A stretch of DNA of 51,400 nucleotides from Lachnospiraceae bacterium (GCA_015057635.1 SVEB01000003.1:1-51400); one strand, 5' to 3'; positions 32,348 through 41,589 are shown, counted from the stretch's first letter. A program made the numbers and translations. Notes: generated by a model not told the origin, from the sequence alone.

Positions 32348-33049
32348 ATGAACATAACTATTTTTAATGAAGGAAGAGATGAGAAACGTAAGCCAGAAGT
32401 TTTAAAAGTATATCCGAATACGATAGGTGGAGCGTTAAAAGAAATCGTAGAAGAAATGGAGGATGCAACACTTCTTACAATTGGGAGTCTCTACGATGAA
32501 GAATGCGGATTGACAGAAGAAATACTCGAACAGACAGATGTACTCATATATTGGTCTCATGGCGGGAATCGTGAATTCCCGGATGCTATTGCAGCCAGAA
32601 TTCATGAGCATGTGCTAAGGGGGATGGGCTTTATCGTATTGCATTCCGCGATTGGATGTAAGGCATTCAAATCACTGATGGGGACAAGCTGTACATTCCG
32701 TTATCAGCATGATGTCACAGAAAAGGTCATCTGCTGTAATAAGACTCATCCAATCGCGGAAGGCATAGAAGACCGTTTTGAACTGCCAATGGAGGAATCT
32801 TATGGCGAATACATGGATATTCCAAAACCCGACGATGTAATATTCCTAGGATGGTTCGATAACGGGGAAGCATGCAGAAGCGGCTGTACTTTTACAAGAG
32901 GATACGGAAAAATATTTATGTTTCAGCCAGGGCATGAAACAACACCGACATTCTATCATCCACAGATTAAGCAGATTATTAAAAATGCCTGCCGTTGGGC
33001 GAATCCTGCCAGAAAAGCAGAGAAGGCATTCAACTGCATACCATTATAA
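32348..33049 (+). CDS. ThuA-like domain protein
   Basis: A 233-residue protein with the ThuA (class I glutamine-amidotransferase-like) fold: YNGSL-type opening at 1-10, DVLIYWSHGG near 64-73, GFIVLHSAIGCK near 93-104, THPIAEGI near 133-140, and a C-terminal FMFQPGHETTPTF near 205-217. ThuA in rhizobia is needed for trehalose and related sugar use, probably in keto-sugar handling. Here the substrate is unknown. The start has GGGAGAGGG about 8 bases upstream. It follows an unusual leader with interleaved inverted repeats. It is the last intact gene of the plus-strand sugar-related series. Confidence 0.85.
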   Translation: MNITIFNEGRDEKRKPEVLKVYPNTIGGALKEIVEEMEDATLLTIGSLYDEECGLTEEILEQTDVLIYWSHGGNREFPDAIAARIHEHVLRGMGFIVLHSAIGCKAFKSLMGTSCTFRYQHDVTEKVICCNKTHPIAEGIEDRFELPMEESYGEYMDIPKPDDVIFLGWFDNGEACRSGCTFTRGYGKIFMFQPGHETTPTFYHPQIKQIIKNACRWANPARKAEKAFNCIPL

Positions 33050-33109
33050 ATACGGTAAATGTCAGAAAGCATCTGACAGTAATAAGCCAGGGGGAAAAGA
33101 AGAAAAACA

Positions 33110-33505
33110 ATGATTACCTCGGATATCATAATGAGACAAATCAAAGAGGAAGACCAAGCAGCACAGCTTACCGAATTTTGCTTTCATCTATGCCGGGATA
33201 AAACAAAGACAAGCTATCCATTGCATAAAACAAGAAAAGAAATGGAAGAAGAGTTGATTAAGTGTGCTCATAGCCAGACGGCAGCAGTGATGGGATTTTA
33301 TAGGAATGAGATACTGATTGGTGTATGTACGTTTTACTGGATAGTACAAGAGGGCTGCTTGCAAACAACATCTCTTCTCTTTGACAGCTATTGTAAAGAA
33401 GGCGCAGGCTTATTGTTTGACTACTGGAAAAAAGAACTTCAGTCGGCTTTTTATTATGGCTTCCAGGTTGAAAACAAATACCGCTGTTATGAATGCAGAG
33501 TATAG
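33110..33505 (+). pseudogene. Truncated GNAT-like acetyltransferase
   Basis: A 131-codon ORF. The N-terminal ~95 residues fit the start of a GNAT protein (MRQIKEEDQ, then strands VMGFYRNEILIGVCTFYWIV). The acetyl-CoA motif and C-terminal half are missing: the frame ends after FQVENKYRCYECRV, where related proteins read P-x-E-N and continue for 60 residues or more. No other frame restores them. There is also no strong ribosome site. I read it as a 3'-truncated pseudogene, although a short active form cannot be excluded. Confidence 0.6.
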
Positions 33506-33509
33506 AAAA

Positions 33510-33586
33510 TAAAAAGAAGGTGCTATTGAAACATAACTCCTGGTTGTCTATCATATCCGGAATTTATGTTTCAATAGTACCTTCTT
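33510..33586 (-). terminator. Terminator for the minus-strand GNAT/murA unit
   Basis: AAGAAGGTGCTATTGAAACA from 33514 and its complement, about 33564-33586, form a 23-bp stem with one mismatch around a ~27-base loop. The A-run at 33509-33513 gives a U-run on the minus strand. It lies about 150 bases after the minus-strand GNAT stop. Between (33,590-33,720) the plus strand repeats AATATAAAG-like units. I see no gene there. Confidence 0.75.
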
Positions 33587-33732
33587 CTGCGTTAAGCATA
33601 ATATAAAGCATAATACAAAAGATAATAGGAAGCGTAATGTAAAGAATCATATAAAAAACAATATGTAAGTATCAGGAATACGCAATAGGAAGAACAATAT
33701 AAAGAACAATATAAAGTGCACTGCTTACAGGA

Positions 33733-34191
33733 TTAGTGGAGGGCCATAATAAAGATCTGACAAGGATTCCATTCATCCCATAGAGTTGGGAAACATTCCA
33801 ATTCCTTAAATCCGACAGATTTGTAAAAACGGCAGGATTGGTCGTATTCTTTATAGTGTCCTTCCTGAACCGTCTTCACCTGGATAAAAGAGTATCCATG
33901 ATCCTTTGCATACTCATAAAAAGCATCAAATAGCTGTCTGCCAATTCCATGTCTATGGTATTCTTTTAGAATGCCGGTTACATAAACTTCTGCTGTATAT
34001 GGGCTTGTTTCCTTTAGAGCAATAAATCCAACGGCCTTTCCATCTTTGAATGCTGCCCAGAACGGCATATCAGCGCTGCAATCTATATACTCTTTCGTAC
34101 TTTCTGGAATTCCAAACCATTCAGGTAAGTCATTTAAAATCATGGTTGAAATATTGATCTTTTCTTCTTTATTTGTAATTTCTTTAATCAT
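33733..34191 (-). CDS. GNAT-family N-acetyltransferase
   Basis: A 152-residue acetyltransferase. Acetyl-CoA-binding motif A is VTGILKEYHRHGIGRQLF near 70-87, and the C-terminal strand is CRFYKSVGFKEL near 123-134. Substrate unknown; close family members acetylate small amines or protein N-termini. The start at 34191 is preceded by TAGGAG on the minus strand. It lies 45 bases after the murA-like gene on the same strand and may be co-transcribed with it. A terminator follows at 33510-33586. Confidence 0.88.
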   Translation of the reverse strand: MIKEITNKEEKINISTMILNDLPEWFGIPESTKEYIDCSADMPFWAAFKDGKAVGFIALKETSPYTAEVYVTGILKEYHRHGIGRQLFDAFYEYAKDHGYSFIQVKTVQEGHYKEYDQSCRFYKSVGFKELECFPTLWDEWNPCQIFIMALH

Positions 34192-34235
34192 CCAATATTC
34201 TCCTAACTATAGATTGTTGTAAACTTCCATTTGTC

Positions 34236-35504
34236 CTAATAAAGATCAATGTGCGCACCCAGACTGTGCAGCTTTCGGACGAAATTCTCGTAGCCGCGGG
34301 CAACGTGAGAGTAGCCGGTTAAAGTGGTCTCAGAAGTAGCGCACAGGGCAGCGAGTACCAAGGAAGAAGCAGCTCGGATATCCGTTCCCTTTACATGGGC
34401 AGCCTTAAACTGCTGCGGCCCGTTAATACACAAATGATCGTATAAATGAAGACTGCTGATCCCCATTTTAGAAAACTCCTTTGCATATCCAAATCGGTTT
34501 TTAAAAACGGAATCCTGAATAACGGAAGTTCCCTTGCAAAGAGTAGCGAACACCGCCAAAAGCGGCTGGACATCCGTTGGAAGCCCCGGATAAGGCAGGG
34601 CCGAAATATTAATCGGATTATAAGTGTCGCATGTTGCGTCAACATAAGTAATCCCGTCTTCGAAGTGAATGGATACTCCCGAGTCGATCAACGTCTGCAG
34701 CACCGAGATGCTGTGTTCCGGAATTCCTCCAAGAATCCGTCCTTTTCCATGCGTACAGGCAAAGGCCATCAGGAACGTACAGTATTCAAGTCTGTCCGGA
34801 ATTACTTCATGGGAAATACTGCCTAGTTCGGATACGCCGGTCACACGAATGATCGGTGTTCCGGCACCATGAATCTGTGCCCCCATATTATTAAGCGTAA
34901 TGGCAAGGTCTGTGATCTCCGGTTCGCATGCTGCATTATAAATATAGGAAGTGCCCTCTGCAAGAGAAGCGATCAAAAGAGCATTCTCTGTTGCGCCGAC
35001 ACTTGGATAACGAAGGTAAACGGTAGCTGCCTTTAATGGAAATTCCGTAGCCAGGCAATTGATATGGCCGTCTTTGATCTCGGTATTGATTTTAAATTTA
35101 TGAAAAATGGAAAAATGAATATCAAGAGGTCGATCCCCAATCTGATCGCCACCGCAAAATGGCATATGGACTTCCCCTTTTATTGCTAAGAGAGCGCCTA
35201 GATATAAATTAGATGCACGTATCTTTGGTGCATTTGTTTCAGAAAGTGATACCTGTTCGACAGAGCCGGACAGAGTTAAGGTATGATGCTCGCGGTCAAA
35301 AGAGGCTGTAATGCCGATCTCTTTTAAGATCGCACAGTGTGTTTCAATATCTGAGATATCAGGTACATTTTTTATAACAGAATGACTGCCCGGTTTGGCA
35401 AGGCAGGCAGCAGGCAAAATTGCCGAAATTGCATTCTTGGACCCGTTAATTGTAACATCACCAATAAGTGGAACTCCACCTTTAATTTTGACTACATTTG
35501 ACAT
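34236..35504 (-). CDS. murA: UDP-N-acetylglucosamine 1-carboxyvinyltransferase (MurA), Asp-type active site
   Basis: A 422-residue enzyme of the EPSP-synthase/MurA fold. It transfers enolpyruvate from PEP to UDP-GlcNAc, the first step of peptidoglycan synthesis. NGSKNAISA places the substrate-binding Lys at 23. The active-site loop reads CGGDQIGDRPLD at 117-128: Asp120 sits where E. coli has Cys115, and Arg125 corresponds to Arg120. TDVQPLL carries the Asp base. Asp at this position is known in Mycobacterium and Chlamydia enzymes, which resist fosfomycin. I chose the start at 35504, with AAAGGA upstream, over the ATG at 35558. Whether the genome has a second murA cannot be seen. A GNAT gene follows. 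Confidence 0.93.
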   Translation of the reverse strand: MSNVVKIKGGVPLIGDVTINGSKNAISAILPAACLAKPGSHSVIKNVPDISDIETHCAILKEIGITASFDREHHTLTLSGSVEQVSLSETNAPKIRASNLYLGALLAIKGEVHMPFCGGDQIGDRPLDIHFSIFHKFKINTEIKDGHINCLATEFPLKAATVYLRYPSVGATENALLIASLAEGTSYIYNAACEPEITDLAITLNNMGAQIHGAGTPIIRVTGVSELGSISHEVIPDRLEYCTFLMAFACTHGKGRILGGIPEHSISVLQTLIDSGVSIHFEDGITYVDATCDTYNPINISALPYPGLPTDVQPLLAVFATLCKGTSVIQDSVFKNRFGYAKEFSKMGISSLHLYDHLCINGPQQFKAAHVKGTDIRAASSLVLAALCATSETTLTGYSHVARGYENFVRKLHSLGAHIDLY

Positions 35505-35833
35505 GACGCGACATTCCTTTCTTTTAACAAGAGAGAGAATAGAAAGTCTATTCTTCATTAAGCTTGTCGAAAGTATGGGGAAGACATACTCTGGAAAAGA
35601 AAATATATTTAAAACTACCAGAAAATACAGAATTTCCCTGTAACAGTGCTATGATAGCATAGGAAATTAGAAAATGCAAGGACCATTCCTAAAGATTGTG
35701 AACAAATGTTAAATTATAGAAACAAAAACCATTCATTTTCGTGGTTTTTTCTTTTTTTTACAGGAAAATAGAAGAGGCGGGCTAAAAGTTTCATCATATT
35801 TGTCCATAATGGGTAGAAATTTATTTTGTGATG

Positions 35834-35842
35834 TGATAAAAT
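35834..35842 (+). promoter_or_regulatory. Extended -10 promoter of the pyrH-frr block
   Basis: TGATAAAAT at 35834-35842 (TG, one base, TAAAAT), about 40 bases before the ribosome site of pyrH. A weak inverted repeat AAAACCA/TGGTTTT with a T-run at 35724-35758 upstream may be a terminator. The murA transcript starts near 35,560 and reads the other way. Confidence 0.5.
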
Positions 35843-35900
35843 CTATAAGGATAGGTAGAAGTGAAACTTATCAAGAAACTGGAAAGGTATGAACATAATT

Positions 35901-36605
35901 ATGAAAACCTATAACAGAGTTTTACTTAAATTAAGCGGAGAAGCACTTGCCGGTGACAAGAAGACCGGATTTGACGAAGCAACATGCATTGGTGTAGCAA
36001 ATCAGGTAAAGCAGCTGGTTGACGAAGGTGTAGAAGTTGCAATCGTAATCGGTGGAGGTAACTTCTGGCGCGGCAGAACAAGTGAGACAATCGACCGCAC
36101 AAAAGCAGATCAGATTGGTATGCTTGCGACTGTGATGAACTGTATTTATGTATCTGAAATTTTCAGACATGTTGGTATGGAGACTGCTGTATTTACTCCA
36201 TTTTCATGCGGTTCCATGACAGAACTTTTCTCTAAAGATAAGGCCGTGGAATGTTTAAAGCAGAAAAAGGTTATATTCTTAGCTGGAGGAATTGGACATC
36301 CATATTTCTCAACAGATACCGCAACTGCACTTCGTGCGATTGAACTGGAAACAGACGTGATCTTAATGGCTCGTGCAATTGATGGCGTATATGACAGTGA
36401 TCCAAAGAAGAATCCTGAAGCGAAAAAGTATGATACCGTTTCCTTCCAGGAATTACTTGATAAAAAACTGGCAATCATGGACTTAACAGCAACTGTTATG
36501 TGCATGGAGAACAAGATGCCGTTACTTGTATTCTCTTTAAATGAAGAGAATAGTATCGTTAATAATGTAAAAAGTGCTTGTACAGGAACCATAGTGACTG
36601 TATAG
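35901..36605 (+). CDS. pyrH: UMP kinase
   Basis: A 234-residue kinase that makes UDP from UMP with ATP and feeds pyrimidine nucleotide and cell-wall precursor synthesis. Amino-acid-kinase motifs visible are KLSGEALAG near 9-17, IVIGGGNFWRG near 49-59, and the UMP-binding FLAGGIGHPYFSTDTA near 128-143. I prefer the ATG at 35901 over 35889: AAAGG ends at 35887, one base before the earlier ATG, too close for ribosome binding. It leads the conserved block pyrH-frr-uppS-cdsA-dxr-rseP-ispG. It ends 42 bases before frr, with which it is usually co-transcribed. Confidence 0.96.
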   Translation: MKTYNRVLLKLSGEALAGDKKTGFDEATCIGVANQVKQLVDEGVEVAIVIGGGNFWRGRTSETIDRTKADQIGMLATVMNCIYVSEIFRHVGMETAVFTPFSCGSMTELFSKDKAVECLKQKKVIFLAGGIGHPYFSTDTATALRAIELETDVILMARAIDGVYDSDPKKNPEAKKYDTVSFQELLDKKLAIMDLTATVMCMENKMPLLVFSLNEENSIVNNVKSACTGTIVTV

Positions 36606-36647
36606 ACAACAAAAATAGTTCCATTTTTAGAAACAGGAGGTCGTTAT

Positions 36648-37202
36648 ATGAACGAAAACATCAAACCTTATGAAATTAAAATGCAGAAATCTTTAGATTC
36701 TTTAAATGAAGAATACTCTAATATCCGTGCCGGAAGAGCAAATCCACACTTATTAGATAAAATCAAAGTAGATTACTACGGCACACCATCTGCACTTCAG
36801 GCTGTAGCAAACGTTTCCGTTCCAGAAGCAAGAATCATCCAGATTCAGCCTTGGGAATCCAAATTAATCAAGGATATTGAAAAGGCAATCATTGCTTCTG
36901 ATCTTGGTTTAACTCCAAGCAACGATGGCAAGGTTATCCGTTTAGTATTTCCTGAATTAACAGAAGAAAGACGTAAAGAGCTTGTAAAAGACGTTAAGAA
37001 AAAAGGCGAAAACGCTAAAGTTGCAATACGTAACATCAGAAGAGATGCTAACGATGCAATCAAGAAATTAAGCAAAGCAAATGAAATCTCTGAAGATGAA
37101 CAGAAACAGATTGAAGATCAGGTTCAGAAGATGACAGATAAGTTCGTAGCAGAAATTGATAAAGTGATGGAAGCTAAGAGCAAAGAAGTTCTTACTGTTT
37201 AA
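36648..37202 (+). CDS. frr: Ribosome recycling factor
   Basis: A 184-residue protein, the full family length. It splits post-termination ribosomes together with EF-G. Typical marks are SIRAGRANPHLL near 25-36, YYGTPSALQAVANVSVPEAR near 45-64, and the C-terminal three-helix bundle VKDVKKKGENAKVAIRNIRRD. AGGAGG lies 9 bases before the start. Codon use is strongly biased towards highly expressed genes. It follows pyrH by 42 bases. About 250 non-coding bases separate it from uppS, with stem-forming sequence, so the downstream genes may have a separate promoter. Confidence 0.98.
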   Translation: MNENIKPYEIKMQKSLDSLNEEYSNIRAGRANPHLLDKIKVDYYGTPSALQAVANVSVPEARIIQIQPWESKLIKDIEKAIIASDLGLTPSNDGKVIRLVFPELTEERRKELVKDVKKKGENAKVAIRNIRRDANDAIKKLSKANEISEDEQKQIEDQVQKMTDKFVAEIDKVMEAKSKEVLTV

Positions 37203-37310
37203 TTTTGAAATTCATACATTTCTGCTGTTTGCTTGCTAGAATGTGTGAGTTGCTGGATGAGGAATTCGGCATGCACTTACAAGCAGGCAAATAAGCAGCA
37301 ATCTATATTT

Positions 37311-37346
37311 TAGGACGTATTTGGTCGGATGGTCTGATACGTCCTA
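37311..37346 (+). terminator. Hairpin between frr and uppS
   Basis: TAGGACGTAT (37311-37320) and ATACGTCCTA (37337-37346) form a 10-bp perfect stem followed by a weak T-run (TTGTACATT). A second looser pair, CTGTTTGCTTGC with AGCAGGCAAATAAGCAG, lies upstream. It could end the pyrH-frr transcript in part. No ORF is supported in this ~250-base gap. Confidence 0.55.
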
Positions 37347-37451
37347 TTGTACATTATGGCAGTCTTTTAAAATAGGAATGTTTTCTGAAAAAACGTGCAA
37401 GTTAAGGTAGAAGCATTTATGTGGCAAGGGCTGTAAAAAGAGAGGTTAACT

Positions 37452-38171
37452 ATGGCAGATAATTTAGATGGTTTAAAGATACCAGAACATGTTGCTATCA
37501 TTATGGATGGTAACGGAAGATGGGCAAAGAAGAGACTGATGCCTAGAAACTTTGGCCATAAGCAGGGTGGTAAAGTTGTAGAACAGGTTTGCAGGGATGC
37601 TTATGACTTAGGAATCAAGTATTTAACAGTTTATGCATTTTCCACAGAAAACTGGAGCAGACCGCAGTCTGAGATTGATACATTAATGGAGCTGTTACGT
37701 GACTATATGAGTACATGCATGGAAAACAGCAAAAAGAATAATATGCGTGTCCGTGTAATCGGCGATAAGTCAAGATTAGATGAAGACCTTCAGCAGAAGA
37801 TCGCTGCATTGGAAGAAGCAAGTAAGGATTATACCGGGCTTAATTTCCAGGTTGCCCTAAACTATGGCGGACGAGATGAGATCGTGCGTGCAATGAAAAA
37901 AGTGGCAGAGGATTACAAGAACGGAGAAATCACGTTAGATCAGATTAATCAGACTTCTTTCGATGGATATTTGGATACAAAGGGAATTCCGGATCCGGAA
38001 CTTGTCATTAGAACAAGCGGTGAGAAGCGTCTGAGCAACTTCTTATTATGGCAGGTTGCGTATTCTGAATTCTACTATCCGGAAGTGTTATGGCCGGATT
38101 TCAATAAAAAGGAATTAATAAAAGCGATCGAGCAGTTTAACAAAAGAGAACGCAGATTTGGAGGCGTCTAA
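37452..38171 (+). CDS. uppS: Undecaprenyl diphosphate synthase
   Basis: A 239-residue cis-prenyltransferase that elongates farnesyl diphosphate to the C55 carrier used for peptidoglycan. The N-terminal motif IIMDGNGRWAKKR contains the Mg-binding Asp, HKQGGK follows near residues 36-41, and VYAFSTENWSRP, RTSGEKRLSNFLLWQVAYSEFY are the other conserved blocks. GAGAGG precedes the start. Its stop overlaps the start of cdsA by one base (TAATG), so they are co-transcribed. It is intact. Confidence 0.97.
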   Translation: MADNLDGLKIPEHVAIIMDGNGRWAKKRLMPRNFGHKQGGKVVEQVCRDAYDLGIKYLTVYAFSTENWSRPQSEIDTLMELLRDYMSTCMENSKKNNMRVRVIGDKSRLDEDLQQKIAALEEASKDYTGLNFQVALNYGGRDEIVRAMKKVAEDYKNGEITLDQINQTSFDGYLDTKGIPDPELVIRTSGEKRLSNFLLWQVAYSEFYYPEVLWPDFNKKELIKAIEQFNKRERRFGGV

Positions 38172-38986
38172 TGTTTGACAAAAGTTTTTGGGTACGATTC
38201 CGAAGCTCCTGTATCTTAATGGCCGTTGCAATTCTTTCTCTTGTAATGGGCGGAAATGTATTGTTTTGCGTATTGTTAGGAATCTCATTAATTGGTATGA
38301 TGGAATTGTATCGTATAATACGGAGTGAGAGAACATTGATCGCAGGAGCAGGCTATCTTGCCTGCATCCTGTATTATCTGATTTTATATATGGAAAGAGA
38401 AGAATATTTGGTTCCGTTTTTCATTGGCTATCTGCTGATTATGATGGCAATCTATGTATTGACTTTTCCAAAGTATAAGTCAGAGCAGATTATGCTTGGA
38501 TTCTTCAATCTGTTTTATGTGGCAGTGATGCTTTCCTTTATCTATCGCGTGCGTATGATGGATGGCGGAGAATACTTAGTATGGCTTGCATTTATTGGAT
38601 CCTGGGGATCTGATACTTGTGCTTATTTAGTCGGAAGAGCAATCGGAAAGCATAAGATGGCTCCGATCTTAAGCCCTAAGAAATCAGTAGAAGGTTTATT
38701 TGGCGGCATTATCGGAGCGGCAGCAATCGGTGTGATCTTTGCTGCGGTATTTAAAAACCACATTACAGAAGTAAGCAATCCACTTCTGGCATTCGCTATT
38801 ATTGGCGGCTGCTGTGCGGTGATCTCTACAATCGGGGATCTTGCGGCATCTGCAATCAAACGTAATCATGACGTGAAGGATTACGGAAAATTAATTCCGG
38901 GGCATGGTGGTATTTTAGACCGTTTCGACAGTCTGATTTTCACGGCTCCAATCGTATTTTATTTAGCACAGATCTGGGCGAGATAA
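38171..38986 (+). CDS. cdsA: Phosphatidate cytidylyltransferase
   Basis: A 271-residue integral membrane enzyme with about eight hydrophobic segments. It makes CDP-diacylglycerol from phosphatidate and CTP, the entry to phospholipid synthesis. The C-terminal signature is visible as GDLAASAIKRNHDVKDYGKL followed by IPGHGGILDRFDSL (about 220-253), with the metal-binding Asp residues. Its start overlaps the uppS stop by one base. The dxr gene starts 17 bases after its stop. Length is typical for Firmicutes. Confidence 0.96.
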   Translation: MFDKSFWVRFRSSCILMAVAILSLVMGGNVLFCVLLGISLIGMMELYRIIRSERTLIAGAGYLACILYYLILYMEREEYLVPFFIGYLLIMMAIYVLTFPKYKSEQIMLGFFNLFYVAVMLSFIYRVRMMDGGEYLVWLAFIGSWGSDTCAYLVGRAIGKHKMAPILSPKKSVEGLFGGIIGAAAIGVIFAAVFKNHITEVSNPLLAFAIIGGCCAVISTIGDLAASAIKRNHDVKDYGKLIPGHGGILDRFDSLIFTAPIVFYLAQIWAR

Positions 38987-39003
38987 GAAAGGAAGTTAAC
39001 TTT

Positions 39004-40161
39004 ATGAAATACGTTTCGATATTAGGTTCTACCGGTTCTATTGGAACACAGACGTTAGAAGTTGTGAGAAATAATGATGATTTAAAGGTAACTGCTTTAG
39101 CAGCTGCGAATAATATTACATTATTAGAAGAACAGATCAGGGAGTTTCACCCATCTATCGTCTGCGTATACAATGAAGAGAAGGCAGAACAGCTAAAAGA
39201 AAACATTAAGGATCTTGATATACCAGTTGTATCCGGCATGGACGGGCTTATTGCCTGTGCAACAGAAAGCACATCGGAAATCGTGGTTAGTGCAGTTGTA
39301 GGCATGATCGGAATTCGTCCGGTGATCGAAGCAATTAAAGCAAAGAAAGATATTGCATTCGCGAATAAAGAAACACTGGTAACGGCAGGTCATATCATTA
39401 TGCCGCTTGTAAAAGAGTATGGTGTGAAGATGCTTCCGGTTGATTCCGAACATTCTGCTATTTTCCAGGCACTTCAGTGCGGAGATCGCAATCAGGCTGG
39501 AGAGTCTACGGTAAGTAAGATTATCTTAACTGCTTCCGGCGGTCCATTCCGTGGAAGAAAGAGAGAAGATCTTAAGAATATTCAGGTGGAAGATGCCTTA
39601 AAGCATCCAAACTGGTCCATGGGCAGAAAGATTACAATCGATTCTGCAACTATGGTAAATAAAGGGCTTGAAGTAATGGAAGCAAAATGGCTGTTCGGCG
39701 TGGAACTTGATCAGATTGAGGTCGTGATCCAGCCACAGAGCGTAATCCATTCCGCGATTGAATATGTGGACGGTGGCATCATCGCTCAGATGGGAACACC
39801 GGATATGAAGCTTCCAATCCAGTATGCGTTATTCTATCCGGAAAGAAGATTTCTTCCGGGAAAGAGATTAGATCTTTTTGAGCTTGGCAGTCTGACATTT
39901 GAAAAGCCGGATTTAACAAATTTCCCAGGTCTTCGTCTTGCTTATGAAGCAATGCGAATCGGTGGAAGTATGCCAACTGTTTATAATGCGGCAAATGAAT
40001 GTGCTGTAGCCAAATTCCTAAATCGTGAGATTTCTTATCTCGCAATTACGGAATTGATTGAAAAGGCAATGCAGGCACACACTGTAATTGTAAATCCGGA
40101 TTTAGATCAGATTCTGAAGACAGAGCAGGAAACATATGATTTTATTAACAGAGAGGGATAA
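39004..40161 (+). CDS. dxr: 1-deoxy-D-xylulose-5-phosphate reductoisomerase
   Basis: A 385-residue enzyme of the MEP isoprenoid pathway. It converts DXP to MEP with NADPH and a divalent metal. Motifs are GSTGSIGTQTLEVV near 7-20 (NADPH), ANKETLV near 120-126, PVDSEHSAIFQAL near 145-157 (metal Asp and Glu), and SMGRKITIDSATMVNKGLE near 207-225. AAGGAAG precedes the start. The pathway also includes IspG further on in the same block, and the product feeds UppS. Fosmidomycin is the classical inhibitor of the family. Intact. Confidence 0.97.
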   Translation: MKYVSILGSTGSIGTQTLEVVRNNDDLKVTALAAANNITLLEEQIREFHPSIVCVYNEEKAEQLKENIKDLDIPVVSGMDGLIACATESTSEIVVSAVVGMIGIRPVIEAIKAKKDIAFANKETLVTAGHIIMPLVKEYGVKMLPVDSEHSAIFQALQCGDRNQAGESTVSKIILTASGGPFRGRKREDLKNIQVEDALKHPNWSMGRKITIDSATMVNKGLEVMEAKWLFGVELDQIEVVIQPQSVIHSAIEYVDGGIIAQMGTPDMKLPIQYALFYPERRFLPGKRLDLFELGSLTFEKPDLTNFPGLRLAYEAMRIGGSMPTVYNAANECAVAKFLNREISYLAITELIEKAMQAHTVIVNPDLDQILKTEQETYDFINREG

Positions 40162-40170
40162 GTAAATAAG

Positions 40171-41463
40171 ATGAGCATTTTGATAGCGATTATTATCTTT
40201 GGCCTCATTATTTTCTTCCATGAGCTCGGCCACTTCCTGCTTGCAAAAAAAGCAGGGATTACGGTTACCGAATTTTCAATCGGCATGGGGCCAAGAATTG
40301 CTTCCTTTGTGAAAGGAGGCACCCGTTATTCCCTGAAGATCCTTCCAATTGGCGGATCCTGTATGATGTTAGGGGAAGACGATGTGACAGAGCAGGAAGG
40401 TTCTTTTAATTCAAAGAATGTATGGGAACGAATTTCTGTTATTGTAGCAGGACCATTTTTCAACTTTATTCTTGCCTTTTTATTATCCTTAGTAATGGTA
40501 GGCTTAATGGGATACGATCCGGCAGTTGTCACAAGTGTGACAGAAGGACAGGCGGCGGAAAGTGCAGGGCTTCAGAGTGGTGATGTGATCACCAAGATTG
40601 ACGGACATAAGGTTGTGTTCGGACGTGAAGTAGCGTTATACTTTATGACAGACCCTGCGGTTGCGGGTGAGACAATCGAAGTGGAATATGAAAGAGACGG
40701 AAAAAGCTACGCAACCACATTAGTACCAGAGAATATTCAGTCCTATAAGTTAGGTTTTGGCTATACAGCAAATGATTCCTATGTGGAGGTCGGCTCTTTA
40801 GTAGAAGGCTACCCATTAGCGGAAGCAGGCATGCAGGCTGGTGATGTGATTACTGCAATCAACGGTGTGAGCGTTTCAACCGGCAAGGAGTTAGAAGCTT
40901 ACTTTAGCGAGAATCCGCTTGGAAGCGAAGCGGTTACCATTACTTATGTAAGAAACAGTCTGGATTACGATATTACTGTTACGCCAAAGATGGTGGAAGG
41001 TGTTTCAGTAGGATTTACTTATAATACAGGCGGTACGGTGAAGACTGATGCCCTTGGCGTAATTAAATATAGCTTCTATGAAGTGAAATATGTCATTACT
41101 TCTACTTTTAAGAGTTTAGGCATGCTGTTTACCGGAAAAGCGAATACATCTGATATGGCAGGTCCGGTACGTATTGTAAGCGAACTTAACAATACAGTGG
41201 AAGTGACAAAGTCATATGGTATTGTAACGGTAATCGGTAATCTACTAAGCTGGGCGATCTTGATTTCTGCAAACTTAGGCGTTATGAACCTGCTTCCGAT
41301 TCCGGCTCTTGACGGTGGAAGACTTGTGTTCTTATTAATTGAGGCGTTCCGTGGCAAACCGATTGACAGGGAAAAAGAAGGTTACGTTCATATGATCGGG
41401 TTTATCCTTCTTATGGCCTTAATGGTATTTGTTTTCTACAATGATATTCGCAATATTTTTTAA
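40171..41463 (+). CDS. rseP: Site-2 intramembrane zinc protease RseP
   Basis: A 430-residue membrane protease. FHELGH near residues 16-21 has the zinc ligands His17 and His21 and the catalytic Glu18, inside the first hydrophobic segment. The second metal motif is LLPIPALDGGRLVF near the C-terminus, with the Asp ligand. Two PDZ domains lie between, about 115-190 and 200-275. It cuts anti-sigma factors and signal-peptide remnants within the membrane. It starts nine bases after dxr. The terminator at 41474 ends the run. Confidence 0.96.
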   Translation: MSILIAIIIFGLIIFFHELGHFLLAKKAGITVTEFSIGMGPRIASFVKGGTRYSLKILPIGGSCMMLGEDDVTEQEGSFNSKNVWERISVIVAGPFFNFILAFLLSLVMVGLMGYDPAVVTSVTEGQAAESAGLQSGDVITKIDGHKVVFGREVALYFMTDPAVAGETIEVEYERDGKSYATTLVPENIQSYKLGFGYTANDSYVEVGSLVEGYPLAEAGMQAGDVITAINGVSVSTGKELEAYFSENPLGSEAVTITYVRNSLDYDITVTPKMVEGVSVGFTYNTGGTVKTDALGVIKYSFYEVKYVITSTFKSLGMLFTGKANTSDMAGPVRIVSELNNTVEVTKSYGIVTVIGNLLSWAILISANLGVMNLLPIPALDGGRLVFLLIEAFRGKPIDREKEGYVHMIGFILLMALMVFVFYNDIRNIF

Positions 41464-41473
41464 TCTATGCTAT

Positions 41474-41511
41474 AATAGGTGCAGCTGTTTTTGGGCTGCA
41501 CCTATTTTTTA
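41474..41511 (+). terminator. Rho-independent terminator after rseP
   Basis: AATAGGTGCAGC (41474-41485) and GCTGCACCTATT (41495-41506) form a 12-bp stem, followed by TTTTAT. It separates the uppS-rseP transcript from ispG. Confidence 0.9.
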
Positions 41512-41589
41512 TGCACCGGGGTCTTCGTAATTGATTTTTGGCTTGGGGACTGGTGAGCCGGTGGCTGGAGAATGACAGGAATCAGAGGT

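Noticed and set aside
33590..33730. AATATAAAG-like repeats considered as a CRISPR array
   Set aside because: The units are short and degenerate and there are no spacers of uniform length. There are no cas genes in the window.
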